Origin: DATBVX01 sp963696675
GTDB lineage: Bacteria > Pseudomonadota > Gammaproteobacteria > Steroidobacterales > Steroidobacteraceae
DNA: 64,000 bases
Reading direction: 5' to 3'
Assembly (NCBI GenBank): GCA_963696675.1
Contig: CAVOLM010000024.1
Coordinates: 62,001-126,000, forward strand
Positions 52,014 through 61,297 of the stretch are shown piece after piece. Made by a program: the position numbers and the translations under genes. The notes beneath the pieces are model-generated. The model made no database searches, was not told the origin of the DNA, and worked only from the letters and a program-made list of their open reading frames with translations. The stretch's first letter is position 1; the number at the start of each line of letters is the position of its first letter.

Positions 52014-53202
52014 ATGAAGACGGTCCCGATTGCCGATCTCGTGGCACCGCCGGTGCGCGGCCTGCAGCCGTATGTACCTGGCAAGCCCATCTCGGAACTC
52101 GAGCGCGAATACGGCGTGCACGACATCGTCAAGCTTGCCTCTAACGAGAATCCACTCGGACCGGGACCGCGCGCGCGCGCCGCCATGGCTGACGCGCTCG
52201 CCGAGATCGGGCTGTATCCCGACGGCAGCGGCTTTGAGCTCAAGCGCAGCTTCGCAGCGCATCATGGCATCGATGCCCGAATGCCTGACACTCGGTAACG
52301 GTTCCAATGATGTGCTGGTGCTGTTGGCGGAAGCATTCCTGACACCTGCGACCGAGGCGGTGTACTCGCAGTACTGTTTCGCCATCTACCCGATCGTGGT
52401 GCAGGCGTCGGGTGCGACCGCCCGCGTCGCGCCCGCGTTATCGACGGACGACCCGATGCCTCTTGGACATGATCTCGATGCGATGGCCGAAGCTGATCAC
52501 GCCACGCACGCGGCTGGTCTTTCTCGCCAATCCCAACAATCCGACCGGCACATGGGTCGAATCGAATCGGTTGCAGGCGTTCCTGGGCGCACTTGCCGGC
52601 CAGCACGCTGGCTGTCGTGGATGAGGCGTACTTCGAATATTCACGTGATGCCGAAATGCCCGGACACGACCAGCTGGCTCGAGGAGCTTCCCAACCTGGT
52701 CGTGCTGCGAACCTTCTCGAAGGCCTATGGACTTGCCGGTCTGCGGGTTGGCTATGCAATCTCGCAACCGCAGATCGCGGAGACGCTGAATCGATTGCGC
52801 CAGCCCTTCAACGTGAATTCGATCGCTCTCGCGGCGGCGACTGCAGCACTCGACGATCTCGAGCACGTGCGTGGATCCGTGGACCTCAACCGCGCGGCGC
52901 TCGCCGAGCTGCGAGTGCAAATCGCCCGGCTCGGGCTCCAGGTCCTGCCCTCGGCGGGCAACTTCGTGCTGGTCGATTTGGGTCGCCCGGTCGGGCCGAT
53001 CTTCGAAGGATTGTTACGCCGGGGCGTGATCGCACGGCCGGTCGGCAACTATGGGCTACCGAATCACCTGCGCATCACGACCGGCACGCTCGAGCAGACG
53101 CGACGCGCGATCGAGGCGCTAGCCTCGGTACGTCGGAAACTACCGTGTGACACGGACTCCGACCGGATCTGCAGTAGTCCCCGCACGTCGGCTCTCTTAT
53201 AG
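52014..53202 (+). CDS. hisC: Histidinol-phosphate aminotransferase-type enzyme HisC (frame broken repeatedly)
   Basis: Class II PLP aminotransferase; in this gene context the copy may also serve phenylalanine and tyrosine synthesis. Pieces in order: LQPYVPGKPISELEREYG, VKLASNENPLGPGPRARAA; after about 52280 LGNGSNDVLVLLAEAF; after about 52490 ITPRTRLVFLANPNNPTGTW (Asn of the PLP site); after about 52605 AVVDEAYFEYS; after about 52670 LVVLRTFSKAYGLAGLRVGY (PLP lysine in SKAYG), AGNFVLVDLG and NHLRITTGT. The open frame ends at 53202, overlapping aroA; in another frame a TGA at 53148-53150 would give a 4-base GTGA overlap and is more natural. Confidence 0.9.
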
Positions 53203-54499
53203 AGTGCAACCGGTTGCTCGAGTCCGGGGAACGCTCACCGTCCCCGGCGACAAGTCGATCTCGCATCGCTCCCTGATGCTCGCGGGCATCGCCGAAGGTC
53301 GGACTGTCGTCGACGGTTTCCTGGCGAGCGAGGATTGCCTCGCCACTCTCGCTGCCATGCGAGCGCTCGGGAGTGCCGATCGATCACGGCACCGGGCAAG
53401 GAGTTGTCAGTCGACGGTGTCGGAAGGGACGGCCTCAAGGCATCGGGCGCGCCTCTCGACATGGGCAATTCGGGCACCGCGATGCGCCTGTTCACGGGAT
53501 TGCTGGCCGGCCAGCGCTTCGACTCCGAGCTGATCGGAGATGCTTCGCTCATGCGACGCCCGATGGAACGCGTCGCGATCCCGCTGCGACAGATGGGCGC
53601 GGCGATCGAGACACAATCCGGACTCCCGCCGGTGCGCATCGCAGGCGGACGGCACCTGCACGCGATTCAGTACCACCTGCCAATGGCGAGCGCGCAGGTA
53701 AAGTCCGCGATCCTCCTGGCGGGCATCTACGCGCAAGGAACCACTTCGATTACCGAACCGGCGATAACCCGTGATCACAGCGAGCGCATGCTGCAGGCCT
53801 TCGGCGTGAATGTGCATGCGCAGGGGCAGAAAGCATCGACTTGCAAGGCCCCGCACGTCTGCGCGGATGCAGGATCGACGTGCCGGGCGATTTCTCATCC
53901 GCGGCATTCTTTATTGTGGCCGGCTGTCTGGCGGCGGATGGAGTGCTCACGCTGCGCAATGTAGGCATCAATCCCACACGCACCGGCTTGCTGGACGCGC
54001 TGCGGCTCATGGGTGCTGAAATACGGGTAAAGAATGCGCGTGTCTCCGGCGCCGAACCGCTCGCAGACCTCGAAATCGAGCGCCGTGAGCTGCAAGGGAT
54101 CGAGGTGCCTCGCGACGCTCGTGCCCTTGGCCATCGACGAAATCCCGGCACTCCTGATCGCCGCCGCGTGTGCGCGGGGCGAAACGCTGGTCACCGGCGC
54201 CGAAGAATTGAGAGTCAAGGAAAGCGATCGGATCGCTGCCATGGCGCAGGGCCTGCAGGCCGTGGGCATTCGGACCGAGGTGCGCGCCGACGGTATGCGC
54301 GTCTTCGGCGGCGCGATTCAGGGCGGACGCGTCGACAGCCACGGAGACCATCGCATTGCCATGGCTTTCGCCATCGCGAGCGCTGCGGGCCCGGGAGCCG
54401 ATCGAGATCGTCGACGTTGCGAACGTGGCGACTTCGTTCCCCGGTTTTGTCGAGAGCGCTCAAAGCATCGGGCTCGATATCGAGGTTGTGGAGTGCTGA
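53147..54499 (+). CDS. aroA: 3-phosphoshikimate 1-carboxyvinyltransferase (EPSP synthase) AroA (frame broken repeatedly)
   Basis: Makes EPSP in the shikimate pathway. Pieces: GTLTVPGDKSISHRSLMLAG (catalytic Lys and Ser), after about 53372 GAPLDMGNSGTAMRLFTGLL and SLMRRPMERVAIPLRQMGA, YHLPMASAQVKSAILLAG, after about 53838 IDVPGDFSSAAFFIVAGCL and NVGINPTRTGLLDALRLMGA, after about 54112 LVPLAIDEIPALLIAAACA, LRVKESDRIAAMAQGL and SHGDHRIAMAFAIA, after about 54395 VATSFPGFVESAQSIGLDI. The GNSGTAMRL motif resembles class II enzymes, which tend to be less glyphosate-sensitive than the E. coli type. The GTG at 53147 is the likely start. Confidence 0.92.
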
Positions 54500-54503
54500 T
54501 GTG

Positions 54504-55185
54504 ATGGCCGAAGAGGCTCCCGTCATCGCGATCGATGGTCCGAGCGGCTCAGGAAAGGGCACCGTCAGTCGAGCCGTGGCACAGAGCCTCGGGTGGCATT
54601 TCCTCGATAGCGGGGCGCTGTATCGGCTCGTCGCTCTGCAGGGACTGAAGCAGGGCCTGGACCCCGATGACGAGGCAGGGCACGCGCGCCTCGCCGAGCA
54701 GATGAGGATCCGCTTCGGGAGCACGACCGGACGGCAGCGAGCAGATCTTCCTCGAGGGTACGGATGTCACCCGCGATCTGCGCAGCGAAGCGACGGGGAA
54801 CGCAGCATCACGGGTCGCCGCAATGCCGGCCGTACGCAGCGCTCTGTTCGGGCGCCAGCAGAGATTCGCGGAGCCGCCCGGACTGGTGGCCGATGGGCGG
54901 GATATGGGAACTGTTGTTTTCCCGACCGCGGACCTCAAGATCTTCCTCACGGCGAGCGCCGAGGAGCGGGCCCGTCGGCGTCATAAGCAGTTGAAAGACA
55001 AGGGACTTGATGTTAGCCTTGCCGCCCTTTCGCGAGAGATCGCGGAGCGTGATGCCCGCGACACCGGCCGCAAGGTCGCGCCGTTGAAGGCAGCCGCCGA
55101 TGCGGTGGTTCTGGACTCTACCGGACTAGACGTCGAAGAGGTCGTGGCGCGCGTCCTGCGCCTGGCGCGAGAACGGTTCGGGTAG
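54504..55185 (+). CDS. cmk: Cytidylate kinase Cmk (frame broken once)
   Basis: Phosphorylates CMP and dCMP. MAEEAPVIAIDGPSGSGKGT (P-loop), LGWHFLDSGALYRLVAL, then a break near 54722; it continues IFLEGTDVTRDLRSEATGNA, RQQRFAEPPGLVADGRDMGT (catalytic GRDxGT), KIFLTASAEERARRRHKQL and a C-terminal LDVEEVVARVL. About 227 codons, normal. It lies 4 bases after aroA and precedes rpsA, an almost universal arrangement in Gammaproteobacteria. Confidence 0.95.
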
Positions 55186-55333
55186 AGGCGCTCGCAGGCG
55201 CTTTTGTTGAAGGAGTGTCAAACGTGGGACACGCATGGAACGCGCGTCTCGTAACTGAATTCCCCTCGACGGGCTGGATTGCCCTCAGGGCCATACCGGA
55301 CGGTTCTTGAAGAACCTTTGTAACCCCAAATTT
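55186..55333 (+). promoter_or_regulatory. rpsA leader with hairpins and no Shine-Dalgarno
   Basis: The 148 bases between cmk and rpsA hold two clear inverted repeats: GTGTC/GACAC at 55215-55219 and 55228-55232, and GGTTCTT/AAGAACC at 55302-55308 and 55310-55316. The latter would fold as a 6-bp stem with a UGA loop, 17 bases before the ATG. The stretch from there to the ATG (TTTGTAACCCCAAATTT) has no purine-rich ribosome binding site. In E. coli the rpsA leader is also structured, lacks a strong Shine-Dalgarno and is repressed by S1 itself; similar autogenous control is a reasonable inference here. Confidence 0.5.
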
Positions 55334-57008
55334 ATGACCGAGAGTTTTGCCCAGCTTTTCGAACAGAGCCTCGCCAGCCAGCGCATCAAGCCCGGCACCA
55401 TCCTGATGGGTCACGTGGTCGAAGTCGGCCAGGATTTCGTGATCGTCAACGTCGGCCTGAAGTCCGAGGCCGTCATTTCGATCGACCAGTTTCGACCGAG
55501 AAGGGCGAGATCGAGGTCAAGGCCGGCGACGATGTCGAGGTCGCCCTCGACACCGTCGAGGACGGCTCCGGCGAAACGCGCCTGTCGCGCGAGAAGGCCA
55601 AGCGCGCCCGCACCTGGACCCGCCTCGAGAAGGCATTCGAATCCAGCGGAAATCGTCACCGGCATCATCACCGGCCGCGTGAAGGGTGGCTTCACCGTCG
55701 AGATCGACAACGTCCGCGCGTTCCTGCCGGGCTCGCTGGTCGATGTGCGCCCGGTGCGCGATCCGAGCTACCTCGAAGGCAAGGCGCTCGAGTTCAAGGT
55801 CATCAAGCTCGACCAGAAGCGCAACAACGTCGTCGTGTCGCGCCGCGCGGTCGTCGAGCAGGAATACAGCGCCGAGCGCAATGCGCTGCTCGACAACCTG
55901 CAGGAAGGCGCGGTCGTCAAGGGCGTCGTCAAGAACCTCACCGACTACGGTGCGTTCGTCGACCTCGGCGGCATCGACGGCCTGCTGCACATCACCGACA
56001 TGGCGTGGAAGCGCGTCAAGCATCCGTCGGAAGTCGTCAAGGTCGGCGATGAGATCGACGTGCGCATCCTCAAGTTCGATCGCGAGCGTTCACGCGTGTC
56101 GCTCGGCCTCAAGCAGCTGGGCGCCGATCCGTGGCAGAACATCGCGCGCCGCTATCCGCCGAACACGCGCCTGTTCGGCAAGGTCACGAACATCGCCGAC
56201 TACGGCTGCTTCGTGGAGATCGAGGAGGGCGTCGAGGGCCTGGTGCACGTCTCCGAGATGGACTGGACCAACAAGAACGTCAACCCCGCAAAGGTCGTGC
56301 ACATCGGCCAGGAAGTCGAAGTCATGGTGCTCGACATCGACGAGGAGCGCCGCCGCATCTCGCTCGGCCTCAAGCAGTGCAAGACCAACCCGTGGAAGGA
56401 GTTCGCCGAGAACTACAACCGCGGCGACAAGGTGGCGGGCCAGATCAAGTCGATCACCGACTTCGGCATCTTCATCGGCCTGCCGGGCGACATCGACGGC
56501 CTGGTGCACCTGTCCGACATCTCCTGGGACGTGCCCGGCGAAGAGGCGGTGCGCAACTACCAGAAGGGCCAGCAGCTCGAGGCGATGGTGCTGTCGATCG
56601 ATCCGGAGCGCGAGCGCATCTCGCTCGGCATCAAGCAGCTCGCGAAGGATCCGTTCTCGAGCTATCTCGCCGAGCATCCGAAGGGCAGCATCGTGACGGG
56701 CGTGGTGCGGGAAGTGGACGCCAAGGGCGCGCTCATCGACCTCGGCAACGGCGTCGAAGGCCAGCTGCGCGCCTCCGAGCTGTCGCGCGATCGCGTCGAG
56801 GATGCGCGCACGGTGCTCAAGGTCGGCGATGAGGTCGAAGCCAAGTTCACCGGCGTCGACCGCAAGACCCGCATCATCTCGCTGTCGATCAAGGCCAAGG
56901 AAGCGCACGAAGAGGCCGAGGCCGTGCAGAACTACAGACGGCACCGATTCCTCCTCGGGCACCAGCCTGGGCGACCTGCTGAAGGAACAGATCGGCGGCC
57001 AGGACTGA
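55334..57008 (+). CDS. rpsA: 30S ribosomal protein S1 (frame broken)
   Basis: mRNA-binding ribosomal protein with six S1 domains. It starts MTESFAQLFEQSLASQRIKP, domain 1 PGTILMGHVVEVGQDFVIVN; breaks near 55490 and 55645 bracket a piece read in another frame (EKGEIEVKAGDDVEVALDTV). Later S1 domains begin EIVTGIITGRVKGGFTVEID, VVKGVVKNLTDYGAFVDLGG, LFGKVTNIADYGCFVEIEEG, KVAGQIKSITDFGIFIGLPG and IVTGVVREVDAKGALIDLGN. A last break near 56930 leads to TSLGDLLKEQIGGQD and a stop at 57008. About 558 codons, the length of E. coli S1. Confidence 0.96.
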
Positions 57009-57037
57009 AGCGTTCGCACGGTAAAAGGGCCTTGCGC

Positions 57038-57341
57038 ATGACGAAGTCGGAACTGATCGAGATCATCACGGCCAAGCAGAAGCACCTGCCCGCCAAGGAC
57101 GTGGAGCTGGCGCTCAAGCAGATCCTGGAGATCATGAGCGATGCGCTCGCGCAGGGCGAGCGCATCGAGATCCGGGGTTTCGGCAGCTTCTCGCTGCACT
57201 TTCGTCCGCCGCGCCAGGGTCGCAATCCCGAAGACCGGCGAGGCGGTCGCGCTCGCCGGCAAGTACGTGCCGCATTTCAAGCCCGGCAAGGACCTGCGCG
57301 AGCGCGTCAACGACGGCGCGGGCGAGCCGATCCACGACTGA
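57038..57341 (+). CDS. ihfB: Integration host factor subunit beta (frame broken once)
   Basis: DNA-bending HU/IHF-family protein. MTKSELIEIITAKQKHLPAK, DVELALKQILEIMSDALAQG, RIEIRGFGSFSLHFRPPRQG; a break near 57228 then NPKTGEAVALAGKYVPHFKP and GKDLRERVN. About 101 codons. The gene directly follows rpsA, as is normal. The DNA-intercalating loop (RxGRNPKTGE) spans the break, so the loop sequence has to be read across two frames. Confidence 0.94.
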
Positions 57342-57412
57342 TGCCGACTGCCAGTATTCCGAGAGGACGCCGTATGCGGATCGTTCAAGAACGCGAATCG
57401 TCCCTGGAGGCT

Positions 57413-57431
57413 ACGGGCAAAGTCCGTTTTT
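57413..57431 (+). terminator. Candidate rho-independent terminator after ihfB
   Basis: ACGGGC pairs with GTCCGT (one G-T pair) around AAA, followed immediately by TTTTT at 57427-57431. It lies 72 bases after the ihfB stop and 62 bases before lapA. Confidence 0.5.
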
Positions 57432-57492
57432 GAAAGAGCGCCCCGCAACGTCCTCCGCGTGATGGTAGAGTGTCGCTGGCTCGAGACCTGAC

Positions 57493-57783
57493 ATGCCGCG
57501 CGCACTGTTTATCCTCATCTGCCTGCTCGTGTTCTTTACCGGCACTGCGCTGGTCGCCGCCAACGGCGCGCCGGTGCGTGTCGATCTGCTGATCGCGGAG
57601 GTCGAGTTGACGCGTGGTCAGCTCATGGTCACGGCTTTCGTCCTGGGATGGCTGGCAGGGATTGCTTCGGCCTGGAGCTTCGTGCGCAAGCTGACGAGCG
57701 AACGGACGCAGCTGCGCCGCAGTCTGCGGCTCGCAGAGGCCGAGATCAGGAACCTGCGGCCCCTGCCCCAAGATCGTGGCTGA
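57493..57783 (+). CDS. lapA: LapA family (DUF1049) inner-membrane protein
   Basis: 96-residue protein with two membrane helices (ALFILICLLVFFTGTALVAA, about 4-23; LMVTAFVLGWLAGIASAWSF, about 44-63) and a short basic coiled tail with an ERTQLRRSLRLAEAEIRNL heptad pattern. LapA acts with LapB in controlling LpxC turnover and lipopolysaccharide assembly in E. coli. Uninterrupted. It overlaps the GTG of lapB by 8 bases. Confidence 0.9.
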   Translation: MPRALFILICLLVFFTGTALVAANGAPVRVDLLIAEVELTRGQLMVTAFVLGWLAGIASAWSFVRKLTSERTQLRRSLRLAEAEIRNLRPLPQDRG

Positions 57784-58988
57784 ATCTGCGCTCCTGGCCG
57801 CGCTCGTGGCCGTCGGTATCGCAGGCTATGTGGGGTGGCGACTCGGCCGACGCATGCAGCGTGCCGCGCGCCGCGTCGGCCGCCGCCGCTTGCCGGCCGA
57901 CTACCTCGCGGGGCTGAACTATGTCATCAACGAGCAGCCCGATCGGGCGCTGGAAGTGTTCACGCGGATGGTCGATGTGAACACCGAAACTGTCGAGATT
58001 CACTTTGCACTCGGAAGCCTGTTTCGCCGCCGCGGGGAAGTTGATCGCGCCATCCGCGTACACCAGGGCATTCTCGACCGGCCACAGCTGGAACCGGAAC
58101 AGCGCGAGCAGGCGTTGCTCGAGCTGGCAATCGACTATCTGCGCGCTGGCCTGCTCGATCGATCGGAGAGCCTGTACCTGAAACTCGCAGAGTCGCGCGA
58201 GCACCGGTTCACGGCCTTGCGCGCGCTGATCGGCATTTACGAGCAGCAACACGATTGGCAGCAGGCAATCAACACACATCGGCAGTTGGCATCTGCCGGT
58301 GGGGCTGTGCAGACCGGCGCGATTGCTCACTATCACTGCGAGCTGGCGGAAGCAGCCCGCACCTCCGGTCAGTTCGACGAGGCGCGACGCCTGCTGCGCG
58401 AGGCGCGACGCGAGCAACGCCGCTTTCCGCGCGCCGCGATCCTGCGTGCAGAAATTGCACGTGATGCTGGGGATGACGCGCTGGCATCGCGGCTTCTGCT
58501 GCTGGCCCTCGAGCGCGAACCTGCGCTGCTGCTCGAAATCCTGCCACGCCTTCACGCCTGCGGACGACGGCTGCAGACTCGCGAGCCTCTCGATGCGGCG
58601 ATCACAGCACTGCAGCGCAATCGTCGGCCGGTGCACGAGCTGCGCCAGCGCCCTGATACTGGCTGACGTCATCGAAGAGCCCAACGCGCTTGGCGCAATT
58701 CGCGACTACGTGCTGAGCGATGGTCTGCTGCGCGAGCTGGCGCAGCCGCTCGACAGTACGCGCGGCCTGGACGACGACACGCTACGGCGTGTTGCAAGGC
58801 TGCTGGGCAGGGTGCTTTCGCGCAATCCGCGCTATCGCTGCGGCGAGTGTGGATTCGCAAGTCATGCATGGTTCTGGCAATGCCCCGGTTGCAAGAGCTG
58901 GGACAGCCTCAAGCCTCAATTGGCTCCGGCCGGGCAGGCGGCGGTCGCCGCTGCCGTGGGGGAGGTAGCAGTCCGGCACGCAAGCTGA
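57776..58988 (+). CDS. lapB: Lipopolysaccharide assembly protein LapB (frame broken once)
   Basis: TPR protein that regulates LpxC degradation by FtsH. Starts at GTG 57776, inside lapA. N-terminal membrane helix (LLAALVAVGIAGYVGWRLG, about 5-23), then TPR repeats (DYLAGLNYVINEQPDRALEV, EIHFALGSLFRRRGEVDRAI, QALLELAIDYLRAGLLDRSE and others), a frame change near 58650, and the rubredoxin-like zinc knuckle CGECGFASHAWFWQCPGC near the C-terminus. About 404 codons; the ihfB-lapA-lapB order is typical. The GTG start is implied by the overlap and the helix position. Confidence 0.93.
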
Positions 58989-59112
58989 AACTTCACGTTC
59001 ACACTTCATTGGCGGATTCACGCGCAGGCACGACTAAAGGACATTGTCGGCTCGCGGCGTGATGCCGCGTCATCGCATGGATGCGGAGTCGCAGTCGACT
59101 CAAGGAGGAGCA

Positions 59113-59434
59113 ATGAGGCAATCAATTCCGGCGATCGTGCTGGCAGGCCTGCTGATGTCGGTGGCCGCGCTGGCCGACCCCGTCAACATCAACACTGCGG
59201 ATGCTCGTACGCTGGCGAAAGAGCTGAACGGCATCGGCTTGTCGCGCGCACAGGCGATTGTCGATTACCGAGAGAAGAACGGTCCTTTCAAGAACGCGGA
59301 TGAACTCGCCAAGGTGAAAGGTATCGGGATGAAGGTGGTCGAGCAGAATCGAGCCAACATTCGGGTCGAAAAGGCTGATAAAGAGCAAGGCGGCGGCTGC
59401 GAAGCCAGGGGACAAGACCGCAGCGAGCGAGTGA
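59113..59434 (+). CDS. Secreted ComEA-like helix-hairpin-helix protein
   Basis: Signal peptide (residues 1-22, ending AALA), then two HhH motifs: VNINTADARTLAKELNGIGL and FKNADELAKVKGIGMKVVEQ. These are the ComEA DNA-binding repeats, so this is a periplasmic DNA receptor candidate that could work with ComEC. AAGGAGGAG at 59102-59110 is a strong ribosome binding site. The open frame continues far past the domain with an unlikely Arg-rich tail. Reading one base out near 59383 gives SKAAAAKPGDKTAASE and a stop at 59432-59434, which I take as the real end (about 107 codons). Confidence 0.8.
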
Positions 59435-59566
59435 CGCGCGTCACAGGGCACGCACGTCGCTTGCGGCGCGCTGGTGCGCACGCCCTGAGGGACGACAACT
59501 GCGGTAGCGGATCGGGCACGGGCATCGGGTATTATCGGCAACCTCAAGTTGCTGAACGAGATCCAT

Positions 59567-60463
59567 ATGGCGCCTTCCAGCCCGATCCGCGCCGCCGTTT
59601 TCCCGGTTGCGGGGCGCGGTACCCGATTTCTGCCCGCCACCAAGGCGAGCCCCAAAGAGATGTTGCCCATCGTGGACAAGCCGCTGATTCAATACGCGGC
59701 GGAAGAAGCCTTGTCCGCAGGCGCGCGCAACCTGGTGTTCATCACCGGCAGTTCCAAACGCGCCATCGAGGATCATTTCGACTCAGATCACGAGCTCGAG
59801 TCCGCGCTCGAGGCGCAGGGCAAGCACGAGTTGCTCACCACGCTGCGGGGCATCCTGCCGTCGTGGGCCAGTTGCGTATACATCCGCCAGCCGGCGCCGT
59901 TGGGTTTGGGACACGCGGTTCTTTGCGCGCGACCCGTAGTGGGACACGAGCCGTTCTTCGTGCACCTGGCGGATGATCTCATCGACGCGAAGATTCCGTG
60001 CTTGCGCCAGATGGCGAGCGTCTACGAGCAGCACCACGCCAGCGTCCTGGGGGTTCAGCAAGTTCCGCGCAATGAGACAGACCGTTATGGCATCGTCGCG
60101 TGCAGCGCGCCGAATGGTCGGGTCAGTCGCGTCGAGAGTATCGTAGAGAAGCCCAAACCCGCCACCGCACCTTCAACGCTCGCTGTCGTCGGTCGCTACA
60201 TATTGACGCCACGCATTTTCGAGAAGCTCGAGACGACCGGACGTGGCGCGGGCGGTGAAATTCAGCTGACCGACGGCATCGCGGCGTTGCTCGCCGAGGA
60301 ACCGGTATTCGCTTACGAGTTCAAGGGACGCCGCTATGACTGCGGCAGCAAGCTCGGCTACCTGCAGGCGACGGTCGAGTACGCGTTGAATCATTCGAGT
60401 CTTGGCGCCGAGTTCGAGAAGTATCTTCTCGATCTCGCAGCGACGCGACGCAAGCGGGCCTGA
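59567..60463 (+). CDS. galU: UTP-glucose-1-phosphate uridylyltransferase GalU
   Basis: Makes UDP-glucose for exopolysaccharide and LPS. 298 residues from the ATG at 59567 (MAPSSPIRAAVFPVAGRGTR), uninterrupted. The nucleotide-binding GRGTRFLPATKASPKEMLPI is followed by VDKPLIQYAAEEA, LADDLIDAKIPCLRQM, VESIVEKPKPATAPS, GRYILTPRIFEKLETTGRG and GGEIQLTDGIAALL, matching GalU and not GlmU or RfbA. An in-frame ATG 18 bases upstream is possible but adds only six residues. Confidence 0.95.
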   Translation: MAPSSPIRAAVFPVAGRGTRFLPATKASPKEMLPIVDKPLIQYAAEEALSAGARNLVFITGSSKRAIEDHFDSDHELESALEAQGKHELLTTLRGILPSWASCVYIRQPAPLGLGHAVLCARPVVGHEPFFVHLADDLIDAKIPCLRQMASVYEQHHASVLGVQQVPRNETDRYGIVACSAPNGRVSRVESIVEKPKPATAPSTLAVVGRYILTPRIFEKLETTGRGAGGEIQLTDGIAALLAEEPVFAYEFKGRRYDCGSKLGYLQATVEYALNHSSLGAEFEKYLLDLAATRRKRA

Positions 60464-60493
60464 GTGCAGTAGTAGAGAGAGCGGGGTGGTGAC

Positions 60494-60581
60494 GCGGGCG
60501 CCAGTTCGGCCCGCTTATGGCCAGGCACGTCGCTCGGCGGTCATGAGGGGTGAGCGGCAGGACATTCGCCGCCGCCCACCC
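60494..60581. terminator. Two hairpins between galU and the convergent histone-like gene
   Basis: GCGGGC/GCCCGC pair at 60494-60499 and 60509-60514, and GGGTG/CACCC with inner GCGGC/GCCGC between 60548 and 60581. No U-run follows, so whether they terminate transcription is uncertain; they fit a bidirectional terminator between convergent genes. Confidence 0.35.
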
Positions 60582-60593
60582 TACAGTATCGAC

Positions 60594-60977
60594 TCAGACC
60601 TTGTCCGTAGCCTTTACGACTGCGGATTGCATCGCGTCGGCTGCGCTTTCGACGGCCGTGGTCGCGCCAATGACGGCGGTCGTCGCACCTTGCTCGGCCG
60701 CTGATGTGGCCTGATTGATCGAGACTGCGGCTTTCTTGATGGCTCGGTTGGCGGAGCGTCGCACGCGACGCGCAGTGCGCCGAGTCGCGCGGCCCAGCTT
60801 ACGTGCTACCCGACGCGTTCGGCGGGCAACTTTTCTCGCCACCTTACGCACGCTGCGGCCCAGTTTTCTGGCAGCCTTGCGCTGGCGTACTTTGGCTCTC
60901 ACTGCGCGCTTGCGTACAGTTCTCTTGGCTTTCTTGGCGCGGACCTTGCGACGGATACGTGTCTTCTTTGCTGCCAT
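60594..60977 (-). CDS. Small highly basic histone-like protein
   Basis: 127 residues: residues 1-85 are dominated by Lys and Arg (MAAKKTRIRRKVRAKKAKRT; KLGRSVRKVARKVARRTRR) with almost no acidic residues, then an Ala/Thr/Val-rich tail (INQATSAAEQGATTAVIGAT). AGTAAAGGGGT at 60983-60993 supplies a ribosome binding site, and the reading frame is uninterrupted. The composition suggests non-specific nucleic-acid binding, as in bacterial histone H1-like (Hc1/AlgP-type) proteins, but the repeat pattern is not the KPAA type of AlgP. It is a single open frame next to a tRNA gene; function not known. Confidence 0.6.
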   Translation of the reverse strand: MAAKKTRIRRKVRAKKAKRTVRKRAVRAKVRQRKAARKLGRSVRKVARKVARRTRRVARKLGRATRRTARRVRRSANRAIKKAAVSINQATSAAEQGATTAVIGATTAVESAADAMQSAVVKATDKV

Positions 60978-61157
60978 TGTCTGACCCCTTTACTGGATTT
61001 GCGTAAGGCGGATCGTCCAAATGCGACTGCGGCGTGCAGCCGCGCGTCGCGGAAGATGGTTCAAAATTCGTCGGGCGTTGTGCCGGATTGGAATTCTGTG
61101 CGCAACAGTATCCGCATTCCGGCGCGACGGCGCCAGAGGAAAAATGCTCTGTCAGGA

Positions 61158-61233
61158 TGGCTCCGCCGGGAGGACTCGAACCTCCGACCTGGGGATTAAC
61201 AGTCCCTCGCTCTACCGACTGAGCTACGGCGGA
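61158..61233 (-). tRNA. tRNA-Asn (anticodon GTT)
   Basis: Read on the minus strand: 7-bp acceptor stem TCCGCCG/CGGCGGA, D arm GCTCAGTCGGTAGAGC, anticodon loop CTGTTAA giving GTT, T arm CGGAGGTTCGAGTCCTCCC, discriminator G and encoded CCA (61158-61160). All four stems form. It lies between the histone-like gene and the aminotransferase gene, both on the same strand. Confidence 0.95.
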
Positions 61234-61297
61234 ACCGGAAAGGCGGCGAATTCTGCGGGAGCGACCCGGGGCCGTCAACCGAGCCCCAAGCGCGCAA

